Source: Phocaeicola sartorii JCM 17136 = DSM 21941 (GTDB lineage: Bacteria > Bacteroidota > Bacteroidia > Bacteroidales > Bacteroidaceae). From it: DNA of 64,000 nt. The stretch covers positions 1-64,000 of the forward strand of contig NZ_BAKM01000003.1 in assembly GCF_000614185.1 (NCBI RefSeq). The letters are read 5' to 3'. The notes beneath the pieces are model-generated. The model worked only from the letters and a program-made list of their open reading frames with translations, ran no database searches and was not told the DNA's origin. Positions 48,805-58,109 of the stretch are shown piece by piece. Every line of letters starts with the position of its first letter. The stretch's first letter is position 1. The translations under genes were made by a program, and so were the position numbers.

Positions 48805-51092
48805 TCATTTTCCTCTTCGCTTCATCTGCTGTTTCACGATGCGGCTGTCCCCCATTTCAAATGAATCCGATACGGTTTCTTCCGTATATTTCCTGCTTTT
48901 TCCACCAAACGTGTAAGTGATGCCTATGGTGATGTCCTGCATGGGTTCAATAAGGCGTGATATGTTCGTGAAATCCCTGGTGCTGGATACCGACTCCCAA
49001 TACATTTTGCCACCATGACCTAAACCGCTCATGCCACTGATAGCCACATCCAGTTTGTCATTGAGGAAGGAGCGCGCGAGTGTTGCACTTATCATCATCA
49101 TACCCGAATCGTAACCTTGGAGAGAGTACCGACGCGACATCCATTCCATATTACTACTCCACTTCAACTGCCAAGCAGATTCTGTTGCCACCCCAGATTC
49201 AGGTTACCATGCCAACCATAGTTGCAGGCATCAATCTCCCGGCTTCGCATGTCATTGTAGCCCACTTCTCCATTAAGCATCAAGCGGGCTGAACGTGTCG
49301 CGTTCCATGAAGCGTAAGCATTCAGCGATGTCTTGCGATTTCTGGCTATATTGCCAAAGGTGGTATTTATACGCCCGTCCTTCATTGAAGAATACCGGGC
49401 AATACCATCGTTACTCCATGAATGATTGAGGCTGATTCGCATTGCTAATGTGTTTGCTTTCAACGTATGTACAATAGCCAGATTATTGAGGTGCTGTGCT
49501 TTCAGGTTGGGATTACCATAGGAAAGCTGCGTAGGATCGGACTTATTGACGTATGGGTCGAGTTCTTTGATTCTCGGCCGACGTATGCGCATGGTGTAGC
49601 TCACGCCAAAAGTGCTGTTCTCCTTAGCTCTGGCAGTAAGAGTGACGGAAGGTACGAGGTCGCCATAGTGAAGCGAGAATTTACTCCCTTCACCCTTTAA
49701 ATAGCGTGATTTCTGCCAGGTATGTTCATAGCGAAGCCCTTCCTTCAAGCCCAGCCAACCCCACTGAGCTTCCCATTCGGCATACAGGGCGGCTATGTTT
49801 TGATACTGTCGGTAGTGCATGGCAGCCGCCTTTTGTTCCACGAAGCTACCATTCAAAAAGCGCATTTCGGTAGCCCGGCTCTCTCCATGGTCGAAGGAGA
49901 ACTTCACACCGGCGTTGAGCAGTTGATGCCGGGTAAGTGGAATGGTGAGGTCCGTGGTCAGGTTATGCTGGGTGGTGCGGTCGCAAATTTCTGTACGGAT
50001 GTCCTTCACGGTGGAAGTGATTTCGGGGTGCAAGGAGGTGTCAAGGCCATCGTATCTGTTCTCTGTATCATTCCGGTTGGGAGCATGGCTTATCTGATAA
50101 CTCGCAAACAGCCTGCCCTTGTCACCCCACTGACGTTGGTAATCGATGCCTCCATCTACTGAAATCTCGTTCATATTCATCTTCTGACTACCACTAAAAG
50201 CCATCCCCTGTCCCCATATTCCACCTGAGTAAAGATAGGTGGGACGGCTCTTCTCTTTTGTGGCAAACCAAGTCGTGGACATGGAAACATGGAGTGATTG
50301 GACGGAATCAATATCGTATCCCACACCTACTTCGCCCATTGAGAATGGCGTTTTCGATGAGGACTTTTGTCGCATCCATTGACGTGTCCCGTTGCCGGTT
50401 ACGTCCGATTCGACAATGGTACCCGTTGAATACATATACTCTCCGTTCAAATTTACGTCATACGACCATTTGCCTTGTTGACCGGAGAGGCTGGCGTCAA
50501 TTCCGTTGCTCAGAATACCTGTCAGGAGGTGCACGGAGCCACTTGTAGCTCCGTCATACCCGTCTTTCTCCAATGCAAATGCTTGTTTGGCACCACCTTT
50601 CTTGGTGGTGATGCAAAGGACACCTCCGGTTCCCTCTGCATCATACCGGGCACCTGGATTAGTGATAACTTCAATGTTCTTCACGTGGCTGGCAGGCATA
50701 CTGCGCAACGTTTGTTTTGGATTGCGAGTGATGACAGTGCTCAATCTTCCGTCCACATAAACCTTGAACTGCGCGGAGCCGTTCACCATGATATTGTTTC
50801 GCCCGTCCACAGTCACCATAGGAACCTTACGCAGTATGTCCAATACACTGCGTGTCTTTGACTCCACATCATTACTCACCTGGTAAGTCACCTTGTCGTT
50901 TTTTAGTTTGACTATCGGGGCCTGGTGTACGATGACAACCTCCTCAAGGTTCTGTGTCGGGAATACAACCATCGTATCTGCCTTTTCCGCGCTTACTCCC
51001 TGTGCACATATCCTTATAGGTAATCCCAATCCTATAGCTGTTAGCAGGAATGCCTTTGCCGCCATGCCAACATTTGATTTCTTGCTATGCAT
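48805..51092 (-). CDS. TonB-plug outer-membrane beta-barrel protein, frameshifted as read
   Basis: About 760 residues from ATG 51092 (MHSKKSNVGMAAKAFLLTAI); a frame extension to 51167 precedes a better signal peptide. The plug domain is seen in VLDILRKVPMVTVDGRNNIM, QFKVYVDGRLS and VKNIEVITNPGARYDAEGTG. The large barrel follows (OMP_b-brl_3 type, with IRRPRIKELDPYVNKSDPTQ). One C is missing near 49174; restoring it gives QQNLPWQLKWSSNMEW. No TonB box was recognised. Its location inside a surface-modification operon suggests export or display rather than nutrient uptake. Confidence 0.82.
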
Positions 51093-51157
51093 TTGTACCA
51101 AAATATTTATGTTATTGGAATGAATGGCTACATTTTGCAGCCCGTAAATTCCGACTA

Positions 51158-52197
51158 TCATTGACATTTATATATTCTTTCCAGCAGTTTACTGCCCAAC
51201 AAGGGACGATAGTGTCCTGCCTCATAATAGTGATGGTAATCTTCTGTAAATTCGTTAATGCCGCTGAAATCATACACATTCTCTTTTCCGAAAATACTTT
51301 GCAAGATTTCTCTATCATTCGGGTGTAGTTTTTTCTGGTTATAATCCGGACTGATCAGGACATATATCGAGGTTCCATGTTGACGTAGAACTTCCATAAT
51401 TTCATCCAATACCATCCGTTGCCTGTGAAATATGGCAGGTTCAGCTATAATTGCAGTGCCTTCTCGTTCGGGGAACTCATTTTTACGTTTTTCCCAATAT
51501 TCCTCACCTTCCTGTTCTATCTGTTTCTCACGAGGATTGAACGCATCATTGTTCTTCGAATCACGTATCCTTCCATAAGGATTCATTCGCTTCATGTCCG
51601 GCTCTACATTTCCTGTTATGCGGTATTTCAGATATGGAAACAAGAAATCGGGCATTGCAAATGCCTGCATGAACTCCAGCTGTACGGCAAACGGATTACG
51701 TCCCGATATATCAGCTGGAAGTATATGGCTGGAACCCGTCAAGAGATCAAAACGTGAAAGGGAGGTCCGGTCGAGAATCATCAGTACGTTTTTTATTTCC
51801 GCACATTTATGGTCAAGGGTACGGAGTTTAAGGCTTATCGCTTCATACCCTCTGCATTGCCGAAAAGACGAATGGCGCGATCACCGGAATCAAGATATTT
51901 TTCCCATTCCCCACACCGGAATGCCATAGTACATGAATTGCCCAAGATAAAAGAATTGAAATGTACACTGTCATTATGATTCAAGTATATCTGCCAACCT
52001 ACATGCTGTTCGTTGAGCATGACATCTGAATCATACAGGTCATATTTGCGAAGTACCATGAAAGGATCATCGTAAACATAAAGAGCAATCAAAGCCCAAA
52101 ACGGCATGGCGAATAGCACCAACTTTCGGACAAGGCGCAGGAAAGCAGGTCGTTTGCAGAGGTTTGCTCCAGTAACAGTTTCCGGTATATTTTCCAT
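51158..52197 (-). CDS. DltD-like SGNH-fold membrane-anchored protein, frameshifted as read
   Basis: About 346 residues. An N-terminal membrane anchor (LVLFAMPFWALIALYVY) is followed by a periplasmic domain with FILGNSCTMAF, an SGNH-type block I (GNS with nearby Ser), and late ISPDYNQKKL and DFSGINEFTEDYHHYYEAGH YRP, fitting a block V-like DxxH. One A is missing at 51842-51843; restoring it connects AEGMKAISLKLRTLD to VLMILDRTSL. Start codon overlaps the MBOAT stop (TGATG), so the two are coupled. Such proteins assist MBOAT acyltransferases, as DltD does for DltB. Confidence 0.75.
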
Positions 52198-53588
52198 CAG
52201 AATTGCAGATATATGAAGTTTTCCGTGCCGAACTTGCCATAAGCGAACACGGCAAACACAATTAAGTAATACACTATCCAGCGAAGCACGGCAGGCTGCT
52301 TTTCAAAACGAAGATGCAAGTCGCCTTTGGACATAAAAAAATCATAAAGTAGCATCAACAATAATGCGGCACCTGCCACGATGCAGATGTGGTCGGACAT
52401 ACCGATATTGATTTCTTTCCAGCTTACATGGATCTGAAAAGAGATATTCCGTAGGAAATAGAATGCGTCTGAAACGGACTGTGCTTTGAAAAACACCAGC
52501 GATATGGCAAAAATGAGGTAGGTGCGGATGACTGAGAGCGTGGCGAACAGCCGTTTGCCGATATGTTTCCTTACCCTATTCCGTATTCTTTCAGTCTTTA
52601 GTTCCCATACAATCACAAGCCCCTGTATAAGTCCATAGACGGCAAATGTCCATCCTGCACCATGCCATATGCCAAGAGCAATAAATGTCACCATGAGGCT
52701 TGCCACCACACCCCATTGCCCCCAACGGCGTGTGAACGATGACAGGGGAAGAAAAAGGTAATCCCGTACCCAGGAGGAAAGGGAGATGTGCCAGCGACGC
52801 CAGAACTCAGCCGTGGTTTGGGCGGCAAAAGGATGTGCAAAGTTGGGTGATAGTTTCAATCCAAACAGCATTCCTATCCCAATCGCCATATCCGTGTAGC
52901 CGGAGAAATCGGCATAAAGTTCGATGGGATAGAGAAGGCAGGCCATAAACAATTGTACGCCTGATGCGGTATGCATTGAATTGAACGCACCGTCAATATA
53001 AGGTGCTATATGGTCGGCAAGTACCATTTTTTTCACCAATCCCACCACAATCAGTCTCAAGCCGTAAGTCATCATGGAGTATGATGCCGGAGAGAGTCTT
53101 CGGACTTGCGGGAGCAAATTGGCGGACCGTTCAATGGGACCTGACAGGAACTTCATAAACAGAAGCATGTAAAGCAGGAAATCGATCGGACAACGTTCCG
53201 CCTTTTCTTCCTCCCAATAGACTTCCGTCAAGTAACCGATGGCCTGAAATGTATAGAACGACATTCCCAACGGGAAAATAAAACCTGAGTCTCCGGTTAA
53301 CCGGTTGGCATACCTGAAACCAATCCAGCAGAGGATAAGACAGGATATGCTGCTCCAGTAAACCAAACAAGAACCTTTTTTCCCGCGGGCTTGCTCAACA
53401 AGTACTGCTGCGCCGTATGTAAAAAGGCTTACAGCCAGTGCCGTGAGAAGGAATACGGGATTGAAATATCCGATGAAAACTCCACTTGACGCAAGCAAAA
53501 CAAATTTTTGTCCTTTATCACTGACAAAATGGTATAATGTGAAACAGAGCAGGAACAGCAGGATAAATTCAAGGGAGATGAACGACAT
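52197..53588 (-). CDS. MBOAT family O-acyltransferase (DltB/AlgI-like)
   Basis: This is a 463-residue intact polytopic membrane protein. Family motifs: MSFYTFQAIGYLTEVYW, YADFSGYTDMAIGIGMLFGL, AEFWRRWHISLSSWVRDYLF and the active-site His in LGIWHGAGWTFAVYGLIQGL. MBOAT enzymes of this class move an acyl group from a cytoplasmic carrier across the membrane to a periplasmic polymer. The gene lies between the acyl carrier protein gene (17 nt) and the SGNH partner (overlap). Confidence 0.93.
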   Translation of the reverse strand: MSFISLEFILLFLLCFTLYHFVSDKGQKFVLLASSGVFIGYFNPVFLLTALAVSLFTYGAAVLVEQARGKKGSCLVYWSSISCLILCWIGFRYANRLTGDSGFIFPLGMSFYTFQAIGYLTEVYWEEEKAERCPIDFLLYMLLFMKFLSGPIERSANLLPQVRRLSPASYSMMTYGLRLIVVGLVKKMVLADHIAPYIDGAFNSMHTASGVQLFMACLLYPIELYADFSGYTDMAIGIGMLFGLKLSPNFAHPFAAQTTAEFWRRWHISLSSWVRDYLFLPLSSFTRRWGQWGVVASLMVTFIALGIWHGAGWTFAVYGLIQGLVIVWELKTERIRNRVRKHIGKRLFATLSVIRTYLIFAISLVFFKAQSVSDAFYFLRNISFQIHVSWKEINIGMSDHICIVAGAALLLMLLYDFFMSKGDLHLRFEKQPAVLRWIVYYLIVFAVFAYGKFGTENFIYLQF

Positions 53589-53605
53589 TACTTTTCCTCC
53601 TATTC

Positions 53606-53848
53606 CTATTTGGCTTTATTCATGATGGTACGGCAAAGATCGCCCACATTTTTCAATTTCACTATCTCGCGAAACGAGAAACGCACGCCGAATTTATTTT
53701 CTATCTCGGTGATAAGTACCATATTGGTCAGTGAATCCCATCCGTCCACATCATGGGCAGTGGTGCTTTCAGTCAATGTGATGTCGTCTCTCTTTAACAC
53801 TTTTCTGAATATTCCGTTCAGTATTTCCAATAATTCTGTTGTTTCCAT
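53606..53848 (-). CDS. Acyl carrier protein (DltC-like)
   Basis: This is an 80-residue acidic protein with the phosphopantetheine site Ser in DVDGWDSLTNMVLITEIE and helix pattern of the PP-binding family. It lies 19 nt downstream of the ligase gene and just upstream of the MBOAT gene, the dltA-dltC-dltB logic (gene order A-C-B here). It probably carries the aminoacyl or acyl group activated by the ligase. Confidence 0.92.
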   Translation of the reverse strand: METTELLEILNGIFRKVLKRDDITLTESTTAHDVDGWDSLTNMVLITEIENKFGVRFSFREIVKLKNVGDLCRTIMNKAK

Positions 53849-53867
53849 ATACTTGATTGTTTCTTAT

Positions 53868-55370
53868 TTATTGAGTGATGTACTTTAATAGTTGATTCCG
53901 GTCAATTTTATTACTATTATTTTGTGGAAAACAAGGGATGAAGTGAATACGCCGAGGCAACATATAAGAAGGCAGATGGCTTTGCATATACCGTTCGAGG
54001 CTTTCCGTATCCTCTGCATCCTTCTCTAAGGCAAGATGCAGTTCGCAACCTCTGTCAGTAGTATAAACCGGCAACACCATAGCGTTACAGGTATGCTTGT
54101 AAAACGCTTTAACGTGGTATTCGATTTCACCCAATTCGATTCTGAAGCCTTGTAGCTTTACTTGTGTGTCTTTACGGCCACAATAAATGATATCTCCGTC
54201 AGCATCTGCCTGACAGAGATCTCCGGTACGGTAATAAAGTTTTCCAAAGGGAGTCGTAACAAAACATCCAGCGGATTTTTCGGGAGCGCGCCAATATCCG
54301 CGCATTAGCTGCGGTCCGGCAATCCACAGTTCACCGGTCTTTCCGGCGGGAAGTTGCTTGCCCGAAGGGGATGCAATCATATAGTCCATACCCGGAAAAG
54401 GTTTCCCGATTGCCGCCAAACCGTTATAATGTTTGGCTCCTTCAACCGGGATGATATAAGAAGTGCAGTAGATAGTGGCTTCGGTTGGTCCGTAGAGGTT
54501 GATTACTGTGGCATTGGGGATGCAAGTGCGAAATTCATCGAGCAGATTCACGTCAGTGGCTTCGGCGGTAACTATGAGATAGCGTAGGTCCGGAAAACAA
54601 ATTTCCCCGAAATAAGGACGTGATAACCGAAGTACGGAAGGTGCCATTGCCGCAAATGTAAGACGGTGACGTTCCATGATATCCAGTACATGCAGATATT
54701 TCATTCCTTTCTGCGGAACGGCATAGACACACGCCCCGAGGGTGAGGGGATAAAGGAACGACACGACTGAAACATCGAATGTCAGTTCGAACATCTGAAG
54801 CATACGGTCGTTTTCGTCTAACTCCCATCCTAAAGCACAGTAAGCCTTGTAGAAAGCATTCAGGTTCCTTCGGGATATAGGAACACCTTTGGGCTCGCCC
54901 GTACTTCCTGATGTAAAGATAATGTAAGCAGGCACATCGGGATTAACTTCACACAACGCCATGCCGGAATGCAAAGTATGTCGATAAGAGGAGATACATA
55001 CCCGTCCTGCATTGATTTCAGGTGGAAGTATATTATCGTTTTCTCCACTGTAAAGCAACAGACCAATGCCGGATTGCCGGGCTATACGACAGTTGCGCTC
55101 TGCCGGATAATCAGGATGCAACATGACGTAAGTTTTTCCGGAAAGTAGCACAGCTAAAATGGATGCGTAGGTTTCCATACGATTTTCTGCGGTGATGCCA
55201 ATAATGTCTTCTTTGAGATTTCTCAGTGTTTCACAAATGCTCCATGCCAATCCGAACAACTCCTGATAGGTATAAGTCTGGTTGTCAAGAACCAGTGCCG
55301 GACGCATGGCATAATGATTCGAGGCTCGGACAATAGCAGCCAGCATATCTGCATCATTTATCTTCTTCAT
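53868..55370 (-). CDS. AMP-binding ligase (DltA-like, NRPS adenylation domain)
   Basis: This is a 500-residue stand-alone adenylation domain. Core motifs: A3 IIFTSGSTGEPKGVPIS, A5 NLYGPTEATIY, A7 YRTGD, A8 GRKDTQVKLQGFRIELGEIE, and A10 NSNKIDRNQLL with catalytic Lys. Length and context (ACP, MBOAT, SGNH partner) match D-alanine:carrier-protein ligase DltA. The substrate cannot be fixed from sequence; another amino or fatty acid is possible. It overlaps the upstream small gene by 17 nt. Confidence 0.9.
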   Translation of the reverse strand: MKKINDADMLAAIVRASNHYAMRPALVLDNQTYTYQELFGLAWSICETLRNLKEDIIGITAENRMETYASILAVLLSGKTYVMLHPDYPAERNCRIARQSGIGLLLYSGENDNILPPEINAGRVCISSYRHTLHSGMALCEVNPDVPAYIIFTSGSTGEPKGVPISRRNLNAFYKAYCALGWELDENDRMLQMFELTFDVSVVSFLYPLTLGACVYAVPQKGMKYLHVLDIMERHRLTFAAMAPSVLRLSRPYFGEICFPDLRYLIVTAEATDVNLLDEFRTCIPNATVINLYGPTEATIYCTSYIIPVEGAKHYNGLAAIGKPFPGMDYMIASPSGKQLPAGKTGELWIAGPQLMRGYWRAPEKSAGCFVTTPFGKLYYRTGDLCQADADGDIIYCGRKDTQVKLQGFRIELGEIEYHVKAFYKHTCNAMVLPVYTTDRGCELHLALEKDAEDTESLERYMQSHLPSYMLPRRIHFIPCFPQNNSNKIDRNQLLKYITQ

Positions 55371-55671
55371 AATTTGTATTGTTTCTATTTATATTTTCTT
55401 GTTCTGTTTGCGGTTCATGCAACACTGCTTTTTCTTTTGTGGATACTGGTTTGGTACCAAGCATCCACAAAAAATGAGGAAAAGGCAATACCAATTTCAC
55501 TGTGTTTCCGTTTTTTGTTGTTTCCATTTTTCTCTTCAGTATAATGTAACTATTCTCTTTTGAAAATCTGCCTTTGGGAGAATGCGTTGATGACACCAGA
55601 AGTTCCAACAGTTTTTCAGATGACTCTTGTTCTTCTTTTATAAGTCTCAAAGGAAATTGGTTCTCCATCAT
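55354..55671 (-). CDS. Hypothetical small protein, first gene of the dlt-like operon
   Basis: 105 residues (ATG 55671 or 55668). Charged N-terminus FPLRLIKEEQESSEKLLELL, a central NTVKLVLPFPHFLWMLGTKP stretch, then a hydrophilic tail. No signal peptide or full membrane helix, and no family I recognise. It is the first frame after the promoter at 55723 and overlaps the ligase gene, so translation coupling is likely. Confidence 0.5.
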   Translation of the reverse strand: MMENQFPLRLIKEEQESSEKLLELLVSSTHSPKGRFSKENSYIILKRKMETTKNGNTVKLVLPFPHFLWMLGTKPVSTKEKAVLHEPQTEQENINRNNTNYEEDK

Positions 55672-55722
55672 TGCTTTATTTCTCTATTGGATTGAAATAT
55701 CTCATTAACTCAGCAGACTGTC

Positions 55723-55793
55723 CAAAATTACTTACAGGAACAACTGGAACAAAAAAGAACCTGTCTGAAACGGCAAAAACAATTTCCGAAACG
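55723..55793 (-). promoter_or_regulatory. dlt-like operon promoter with 21-bp-period direct repeat (LytTR-like)
   Basis: The -7 box CAAAATTA (plus strand; TAATTTTG on the minus strand) is at 55723-55730. After 33 nt come TCTGAAACG (55764-55772), a 12-nt spacer and TCCGAAACG (55785-55793). Spacing to the -7 box is identical to that at 46756 and 57441. The stretch 55672-55991 otherwise holds no gene. Confidence 0.78.
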
Positions 55794-55991
55794 GAGTTTT
55801 TAAACATTGAAAATAAATTAATATAAACGCTTATCTTATAAACAAAAGCAATATCGTTACCTTGTGAAGAATGTACTTCTAATACTCACTTTGATTAAAG
55901 AAACCGTACAAAATGGTCAAAAACAGGTTCTTCCAGAATATAGCCTTTAATCATATACCATAAACAAGAAACCGTCTTAAACTGTGCGATG

Positions 55992-56571
55992 CTATTTGAA
56001 AGTATAGCCAAAACTCAGATAAGGATACAATAACGGGGTTTTATGTAATCCGTATTTATCTCTAAAATTGAATGAAGGACTGACACCGGCACGGAACATA
56101 AAACCATTTTCCCGTTGATACCGATATCCAATATTAAATAAAGACATAGTATCTGAAAGTATTCCGCGATTCAACTATCTGAGTAACCGGTTCGATAATG
56201 CTGACATTTCCCTCGCTGTTTACCCAATAGGTTTCCTTTATGGAATACAGCCCCATATTGATGCCTGTTCCGGCTTCAAACTTGCTGCGCCGTTTACCCA
56301 AAATGCAATTAAACTCCAATGGCACGGAAAAACCATGCCCTTCATAGGAATTGTAGTTCGTCCCATAAAAGTAGGATATTCCGGCACGATAGCCGAAAAC
56401 TGAACCGGGCTTTATTCTTGTGTCATAAGAAACGCCAATCATATTTGAAGCGCCCAATAGTTCCAAATAAATGCTCTTGTACGTTTTATCCTTGTGCGAA
56501 CTTTCTATCTCTTGCCCAAAAGCAGAAAAAGCGAGAAAGCATATTAATACGCTCATTACAATATTTTTCAT
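55992..56571 (-). CDS. Outer-membrane beta-barrel protein, hypothetical, frameshifted as read
   Basis: About 193 residues from ATG 56571 (MKNIVMSVLICFLAFSAFGQ signal peptide), then alternating strands (YKSIYLELLGASNMIGVSYD, VFGYRAGISYFYG, FEAGTGINMGLYS) ending LYPYLSFGYTFK with a C-terminal aromatic. The frame changes near 56164 where one base seems extra; correction reads QIVESRILSDTMSLFNIGYR. A longer frame from 56634 overlaps a small upstream gene and is less likely. Ligand unknown. Confidence 0.7.
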
Positions 56572-56597
56572 TGAAAATTTATCCGTATCACTGGACC

Positions 56598-56699
56598 TTA
56601 TCCACAGCAGCATGAACGGCAACTTGTCATGCAAACAGCTAATAATATGACTATTGCCAATACGACAAGGATAGATAATTTACTTTTTCGATATCCCAT
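56598..56699 (-). CDS. 33-residue Cys-rich lipoprotein-like peptide
   Basis: ATG 56699 to TAA 56598 encodes MGYRKSKLSILVVLAIVILL, then a lipobox-like MTSC and a RSCCCG end. This is a signal sequence followed by only a few residues, like entericidin-type small lipoproteins. It lies 27 nt upstream of the barrel gene on the same strand and would be co-transcribed. No family assignment. Confidence 0.45.
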   Translation of the reverse strand: MGYRKSKLSILVVLAIVILLAVCMTSCRSCCCG

Positions 56700-56738
56700 T
56701 ACTCAATTTATTTTTGTTGACATACAATAATCCATAAC

Positions 56739-56791
56739 AATCCTTTTGGAAGAGAAAAAAGATATGCGTTTCTTCTACTCCCAAAAGGATT
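56739..56791 (-). terminator. Terminator-like hairpin after the Ig-like lipoprotein gene
   Basis: Arms AATCCTTTTGG (56739-56749) and CCAAAAGGATT (56781-56791) pair perfectly. An inner A-rich/T-rich pairing extends the stem. It lies 10 nt downstream of the stop at 56802. Confidence 0.6.
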
Positions 56792-56801
56792 CTCTGATAC
56801 T

Positions 56802-57374
56802 TTATTTTACTGTAACTGAAATAGTTCCAGTTTTCTTGTTCTTGTCAGTAACAGTCACTGATGTGCTACCAGCCTTGACACCTTTGATAATAATCTTTCC
56901 ATCCTTGACTGTGGCTGTGGCAATTTTCGTGTCCTTGGCGGTTGCTGTATAAGGAGCGGAACCATCTTTTACAGTGACAGCCTCTTCCTTCCCAACAGTT
57001 ACGGATACAGACTTTTTATCAAAATCAAGTCCGGATGCCGCAGCCTTGACCACCACAGGAATCTTTCCTGTAAGCTTCTTTGAGTCGGAGATGAGCATGG
57101 TTGCTGTACCGTCTTTAAGACCGGTGATTGTAATGGTGTTCTTGTCTGCTTTAGCCGTCGCAATCTTGGTATTGCTTGAGGTTACAGTAAATGGAGCAGT
57201 ACCGCCACTTACAGTAACCGTTGCAGTTTTGCCGGGAGCCACCTCTACTTTAGAGGGGGTACACTTAAGATCTGGAACTTTGGGGTCATCATTCTTATCG
57301 CAAGAACCCATGGCTACTGCTAGAACACAGGCGAAAAACGCCATAGTGAATTTAAGAAACTTTACTTTTTTCAT
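56802..57374 (-). CDS. Lipoprotein with two Ig-like (BIG_2) domains
   Basis: 190 residues: lipobox signal peptide (FACVLAVAMGSCDKNDDPKV) and two tandem bacterial Ig-like domains, each with the pattern VTVxGGxAPFTVTSSNTKIA and an ITGLKDGTATMLISD-type end. The second repeat is APYTATAKDTKIATATVKDG to AGSTSVTVTDKNKK. Probably surface-exposed and adhesive or structural. Its promoter shares the LytTR-like repeats of the dlt-like and efflux operons. Confidence 0.88.
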   Translation of the reverse strand: MKKVKFLKFTMAFFACVLAVAMGSCDKNDDPKVPDLKCTPSKVEVAPGKTATVTVSGGTAPFTVTSSNTKIATAKADKNTITITGLKDGTATMLISDSKKLTGKIPVVVKAAASGLDFDKKSVSVTVGKEEAVTVKDGSAPYTATAKDTKIATATVKDGKIIIKGVKAGSTSVTVTDKNKKTGTISVTVK

Positions 57375-57440
57375 TGTTGTTCTTTTTTTTAATTAAAAAC
57401 TTTATTGTTTTATTGAACGCTCTTTTATGCAATTGCAGAA

Positions 57441-57511
57441 CAAAAGTAGCACTTCAGTGTAAACTCTTTAATTACATTTTATCTGAAACGGCGAAAACGG
57501 CTTCTGAAACG
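57441..57511 (-). promoter_or_regulatory. Ig-lipoprotein promoter with perfect 9-N12-9 direct repeat (LytTR-like)
   Basis: The -7 box CAAAAGTA (plus strand; TACTTTTG on the minus strand) is at 57441-57448. TCTGAAACG occurs twice, at 57482-57490 and 57503-57511, with a 12-nt spacer. The gap between the -7 box and the first repeat is 33 nt, as at the two other sites. The leader to the ATG is about 60 nt. Confidence 0.8.
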
Positions 57512-58109
57512 ACATCTAGGAACACTGAAAAATTCGCTTTGGCACTTTTTTCTGTCTATATTTTGCTTCAATGATTATCCGCAATATCCCCATCCACTCT
57601 TCCACATTCCGGCATTTTAGTGCAATAGGGAAGCAGGATACGTGTATAAGTCTAAGGAATGCAGTACAGGGAAGATATGATTAAAAGCCTTTTAATACGC
57701 TATTATAAGGCTTTTAAGCCACTTCACTACGGGAACGAGGTTGGCAGATACAGTAAAAAAATAAGGATGAAGCATGCAAATAACCAATCAGTGGGAGGAA
57801 TGCGGATAATCATTTTGCTTTTTATCAATAAAGAGAGGGTGTGCAAAATGTGAAGTGAACCCCGAAAGTTTTTTGTCTAACTTTCGGGATTCACTTCATT
57901 AGCATAAAACAAACCATCCAAATAACATTTCTACTTTACAACAGAGCATAGCTAGTCAACATCCTCGCACAACAAAGACTTAGATATGACCAATACAGAA
58001 ACAAACGGATATTCTTATCAGCAGCCAATAGGTTCTCTCATCTTTTGAGCCTTTCAATTTTATTTGTTTGTTCAGAAATGTTCTACTACTACAATTTCAA
58101 ATATACTTA
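57512..58109. other. About 600-bp intergenic region
   Basis: No credible gene; a 64-codon frame at 57659 is not protein-like. It holds a strong bidirectional hairpin at 57853-57896. Confidence 0.45.
57853..57896 (-). terminator. Bidirectional hairpin downstream of the alpha-galactosidase gene
   Basis: 18-nt arms, AAGTGAACCCCGAAAGTT and AACTTTCGGGATTCACTT, pair with one mismatch around an 8-nt loop. It lies about 210 nt after the stop codon at 58110. Confidence 0.7.

Noticed and set aside
57659..57853. 64-codon plus-strand frame
   Set aside because: No promoter, no protein-like pattern, and it lies next to a terminator region.
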